Shown: one piece after another, positions 61,351 through 64,000 of the stretch | How the letters are laid out: each line of letters starts with the position of its first letter | How positions within the stretch are numbered: the stretch's first letter is position 1 | Origin: Trogon surrucura | Lineage: Eukaryota; Chordata; Aves; Trogoniformes; Trogonidae | DNA: 64,000 nucleotides | NCBI GenBank assembly: GCA_020746105.1 | Contig: CM036628.1 | Span: 5,466,001 to 5,530,000 of the forward strand | Direction of reading: 5' to 3' | The notes under the pieces: model-generated | What the model was told of the DNA's origin: nothing | Database searches by the model: none | Seen by the model: the letters and a program-made list of their open reading frames with translations, nothing else | Position numbers and translations under genes: made by a program

Positions 61351-63149
61351 CAGTCAAAAGTAGTGTCAGTCTTGCTTTTCTGCACTGGGTAGTTAAGGGC
61401 AGCAGTGACTTGGCTGTGGCAAGAGCACAGCTCTGTTTGACAGCCTTCAAGCTTGCGGAAAGAACCACCTTACCACAACGTGAAGGTGTCCTCACTTGCT
61501 GCAGGTATCTGGAGTTGGAGCTGCCACATTTCCCTGTACCAGCGCACTAATTCTAGGCTACACAGTGGTGAGACAAAACACTGCAAAATGTGGCATCTGT
61601 AGCTCTGCTAAACTGTTGGAAATTACCAGAGGGCATGCTGTATTGTTGGGGGTCCCAGAGGAGCCTCACTAATGTATCAGGATCCATTACATCCAAGCAA
61701 TATTTCTAAACACTTGCCCCAGAAGTCTCAACTCAGCAATAACTGAGAATTATGACCCTCGTGGTGGAAAGAAAAACATTCTGTTGTTATGGTAGGAAGT
61801 AATGGATGTCATCTCAACTAAACTGAATCACCTCAGCACAGAGAAGAAGGAAGCCCTCTGTGGCAAAAAGTATTTCTGATCCCTGCCTCCCTTGGTGGAC
61901 CAGGTATATCATTTGTGAAGCGCCTGCCAGAGAGTCAGGGACATTCTGGTCTCCTTTCTGTCTCTCTGTCCTGATGTAGCACATGCTCTTCTTCTGGTTT
62001 TGCAGACTGAATAGTCAGGATTTGATCGTAGGACTTCACAGTGATATGAAGAATGACTAGGAAATGATGTCTGTGTAATTTTGTTAAGAAAAAATCTGTG
62101 CCAAATCCCTCAGACCCACAGAACATCTTAGGAGCTACTTGTTCAGGGATAGTCTTTATTACCTAGGTGGGCTTCCATCCCCAGTAACAGCAACTGGGCA
62201 AATACCCTACATGTTACATGATTAGACCTTTCAAACTATGGGTAGTTTCAGTCTCACCTGTGAGGCTATGAGTTACAGGCTGCTGCCTTTAAGATTTATC
62301 CGTTGATAGTCCTACTTCATTGATAGTCTTTCCCTTTATAGTTTTGTCTCCAGTAGTCTCAGAAAGTACCCTCAGACACAGCCTGTGGAGGTAGCCAGCA
62401 ATCATTTCAGCTGGGTACAGTTGGTAGGCTTCTTCTGAATGATATATCTCATTTGTGCCTTTGTATAAGGGCTAAAACATGTGTACTTGCAACAGCTTCA
62501 TGCTTCAGTACCAACATCTGGATGCATTTGGGTATAACAACAGTAATGAGGCTTGCTGGCTCCATTGTACCGCTCCAGTTAGGGCTCTCATAATAACAGT
62601 TTTAAAGTAAATTGGCATGGAAGCAGTGAGATGGAAGATTTAGCTTACCCTGCCCAACCTGCAATATTCATCATCATACATTAAACAGTGTTAAGCACAA
62701 TTCTACTTAAAAGGCAATAATGAATACTCTTGATAATGTCCAGTTTTACTAGAAACTGTGAAGACTGACATGCAACAGGCTTGTTTGGCTGAATAACGTT
62801 TTCCTGAAGTTTTACTGCAGTTTATGATAGACTATATCTACATTTCAGAGAATGTGCCTTTATTATTAGTTAAAAGTAGTATATTCTGGATGCAGTTAGT
62901 ATAAGGATTACAATTTCTCACTGCTGTGTCTCTACTTACCTGCAGCTTGTAATTCCTGCTATTTCTCCTTAATGTGGCATTTCTCTTGGCCGACAGAATG
63001 CTCCTGTAGGAACCAAAATACCTTATAGCCAGGCAAGATCCTCCAGGATTAATGATGAAAACATACTCTGAAAGCAGAGACACTGGAGTGAATGTTTCTA
63101 TGCTCACATATTCTTTAGGCTAAGCAAACCTACACTCTGTGCTTCAGCC
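61351..63149. other. Unique non-coding sequence, nothing recognised
   Basis: Slightly richer in G+C than the middle of the window, especially at 61360-61550, but with no CpG cluster, gene or repeat family that I recognise. Open frames are at most 89 codons (62838-63107, minus) and uninformative. Confidence 0.5.
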
Positions 63150-63460
63150 CCCTGATCATCTTGGTTGTGCTACACTCACTCTGTTGTATGAATGTCTTTC
63201 TTGTACGGAGAAGCCCAACTCTGTACTAGATGTTCCAGATTCAATCTCACGAGTGTCTGACAGAAGGTAATAACTCCCAATATACCAGCTACTATCTCCA
63301 TTTTGGTATCATCTGCTAATTTGCACACAGTGTTCTCTTGCTCACCATCCAGGCTGTGGTTAATAACCTTGAGGAATATTAAGCTTAGTGATGAAGTATC
63401 AGTCCCCGAGAAGTGCCACTAGCTACTGGTCACCAGCTGGACTTTGGCTTTTCCCTGACG
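63150..63460 (-). mobile_element. Old CR1 LINE coding fragment with internal deletion
   Basis: Read on the minus strand, this is CR1 second-ORF sequence. 63290-63455 corresponds to the reverse-transcriptase region: CAAAGTCCAGCTGG, then AGTAGCTAGTGGC, the INDL-type segment, and a LADDTK-like segment in place of the family FADDTK. 63150-63270 corresponds to the more distal SALVR ... YKKDI segment. In intact CR1 these regions are a few hundred bases apart; here only about 30 bases separate them, so an internal deletion is inferred. Several frameshifts are present and the copy is old. Similarity may continue toward 63640 but is too weak to place. The 3' UTR lies outside or is lost. Confidence 0.75.
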
Positions 63461-64000
63461 ATTTTTTTTGTTTCTTTTCTTTGAGGTAAAATTGCCCCAT
63501 AATCTTCCCATAGACTGAAGTCCCCCAGAACCAACTTCTTGCTTATCTTGGAGATGGTTTATGTGGGTTTGTCCAGTCATCAGGAAGGTCCCTGAGGACC
63601 ATACCCTATCAAAGATAGCTTCCTGAGGACCTTCAGCTGAATTGCATCTATTTCTATGGACTTGTGTATTGTTCTGTCATGCAAATGGTCTTCATAATTA
63701 TAGAAACAAGATTTATAGCGAGACAGAAATGCACGGATCCAAAACGTTGTTGGAACTTCTGCTGCAAATAGGATTTTTTAATTATCTTTTTCTTAAATCT
63801 GTTGTGCTACATCAGCTTATACCAGCTGATGCTCTGGCAGATGGCTGAGCATCCCATAAGACTAAAAAGAAATATTGAGGATATGTCTTTATTTATACCA
63901 GTCTCAATAAATTTAATGTCTGGAAAACAACCTTCTGTTGCTAGTATCCTCTGGTAAAGGTCAGGGTTGGTTTATTCAAATCCTGTAATGCTGTTACTGA
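63461..64000. other. Non-coding sequence, possibly diverged CR1 at its start
   Basis: 63500-63640 may be a continuation of the old CR1 (CTGAAGTCCCCCAGAACC), but this is uncertain. After that the sequence is ordinary AT-rich DNA. The 68-codon open frame 63642-63848 has no recognisable content. Confidence 0.4.

Noticed and set aside
1-64000. tRNA, rRNA, CRISPR arrays, bacterial-type operons
   Set aside because: No tRNA B-box/cloverleaf, no rRNA core motifs, no regularly spaced repeats, and the sequence is clearly vertebrate.

Overview
The window reads as non-coding DNA from a bird nuclear genome. The main evidence is nine fragments of CR1, the dominant LINE of birds and other sauropsids. Most keep the diagnostic 3' end: a TTGGACT-type stretch, then TTCCAACC, then short ATTCTATG-type repeats. 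A solo LTR of a type common in bird genomes and a second bird LTR-element fragment add support. Order and species cannot be fixed from the sequence. A neoavian bird is my guess from the LTR type, which I recognise from memory and could not search.

No protein-coding gene, rRNA, tRNA, CRISPR array or recognisable pseudogene of a cellular gene was found. The sequence is visibly AT-rich and CpG-poor, with stop codons in all frames. The longest open frames (at most 148 codons) match no protein I recognise, or lie inside repeats. The window is therefore intergenic or part of a long intron.

Layout: (1) 1-11.4 kb is unique AT-rich DNA with one CR1 copy (588-868), a small G+C-rich patch near 6.3 kb and a pyrimidine tract near 6.7 kb. 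(2) 11.4-25.5 kb is mostly featureless, apart from a CR1 tail at 11.4 kb and a well-formed TATA/initiator arrangement at 11.72 kb. (3) 25.5-36 kb is the most repeat-rich part: a 650-bp CR1 copy, a minus-strand LTR-element fragment with internal repeats (30.8-31.2 kb), a CR1 tail and another CR1 copy. (4) 36-51 kb is unique sequence with a 54-nt hairpin next to (AT)n at 38.1 kb, a CpG-bearing block at 40.5-40.9 kb, an old minus-strand CR1 at 43.4 kb, a palindrome at 45.8 kb and a G+C-elevated island at 47.2-47.7 kb. (5) 51-64 kb holds a minus-strand CR1, the 522-bp solo LTR (52196-52717) with a degenerate 5-bp target duplication, (TAAA)n, a candidate splice-bounded exon at 56.1 kb, a CR1 tail at 56.9 kb, a 30-bp tandem duplication at 61.3 kb and an old, internally deleted CR1 at 63.2 kb.

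Nothing here amounts to a new multi-gene system. The items most worth checking are the 38.1-kb hairpin, the TATA promoter candidate at 11.72 kb, the candidate exon at 56143-56319, the 40.5-kb block and the 47.2-kb island. Repeat identities rest on recalled consensus features, and boundaries are good to roughly 10-30 bp.
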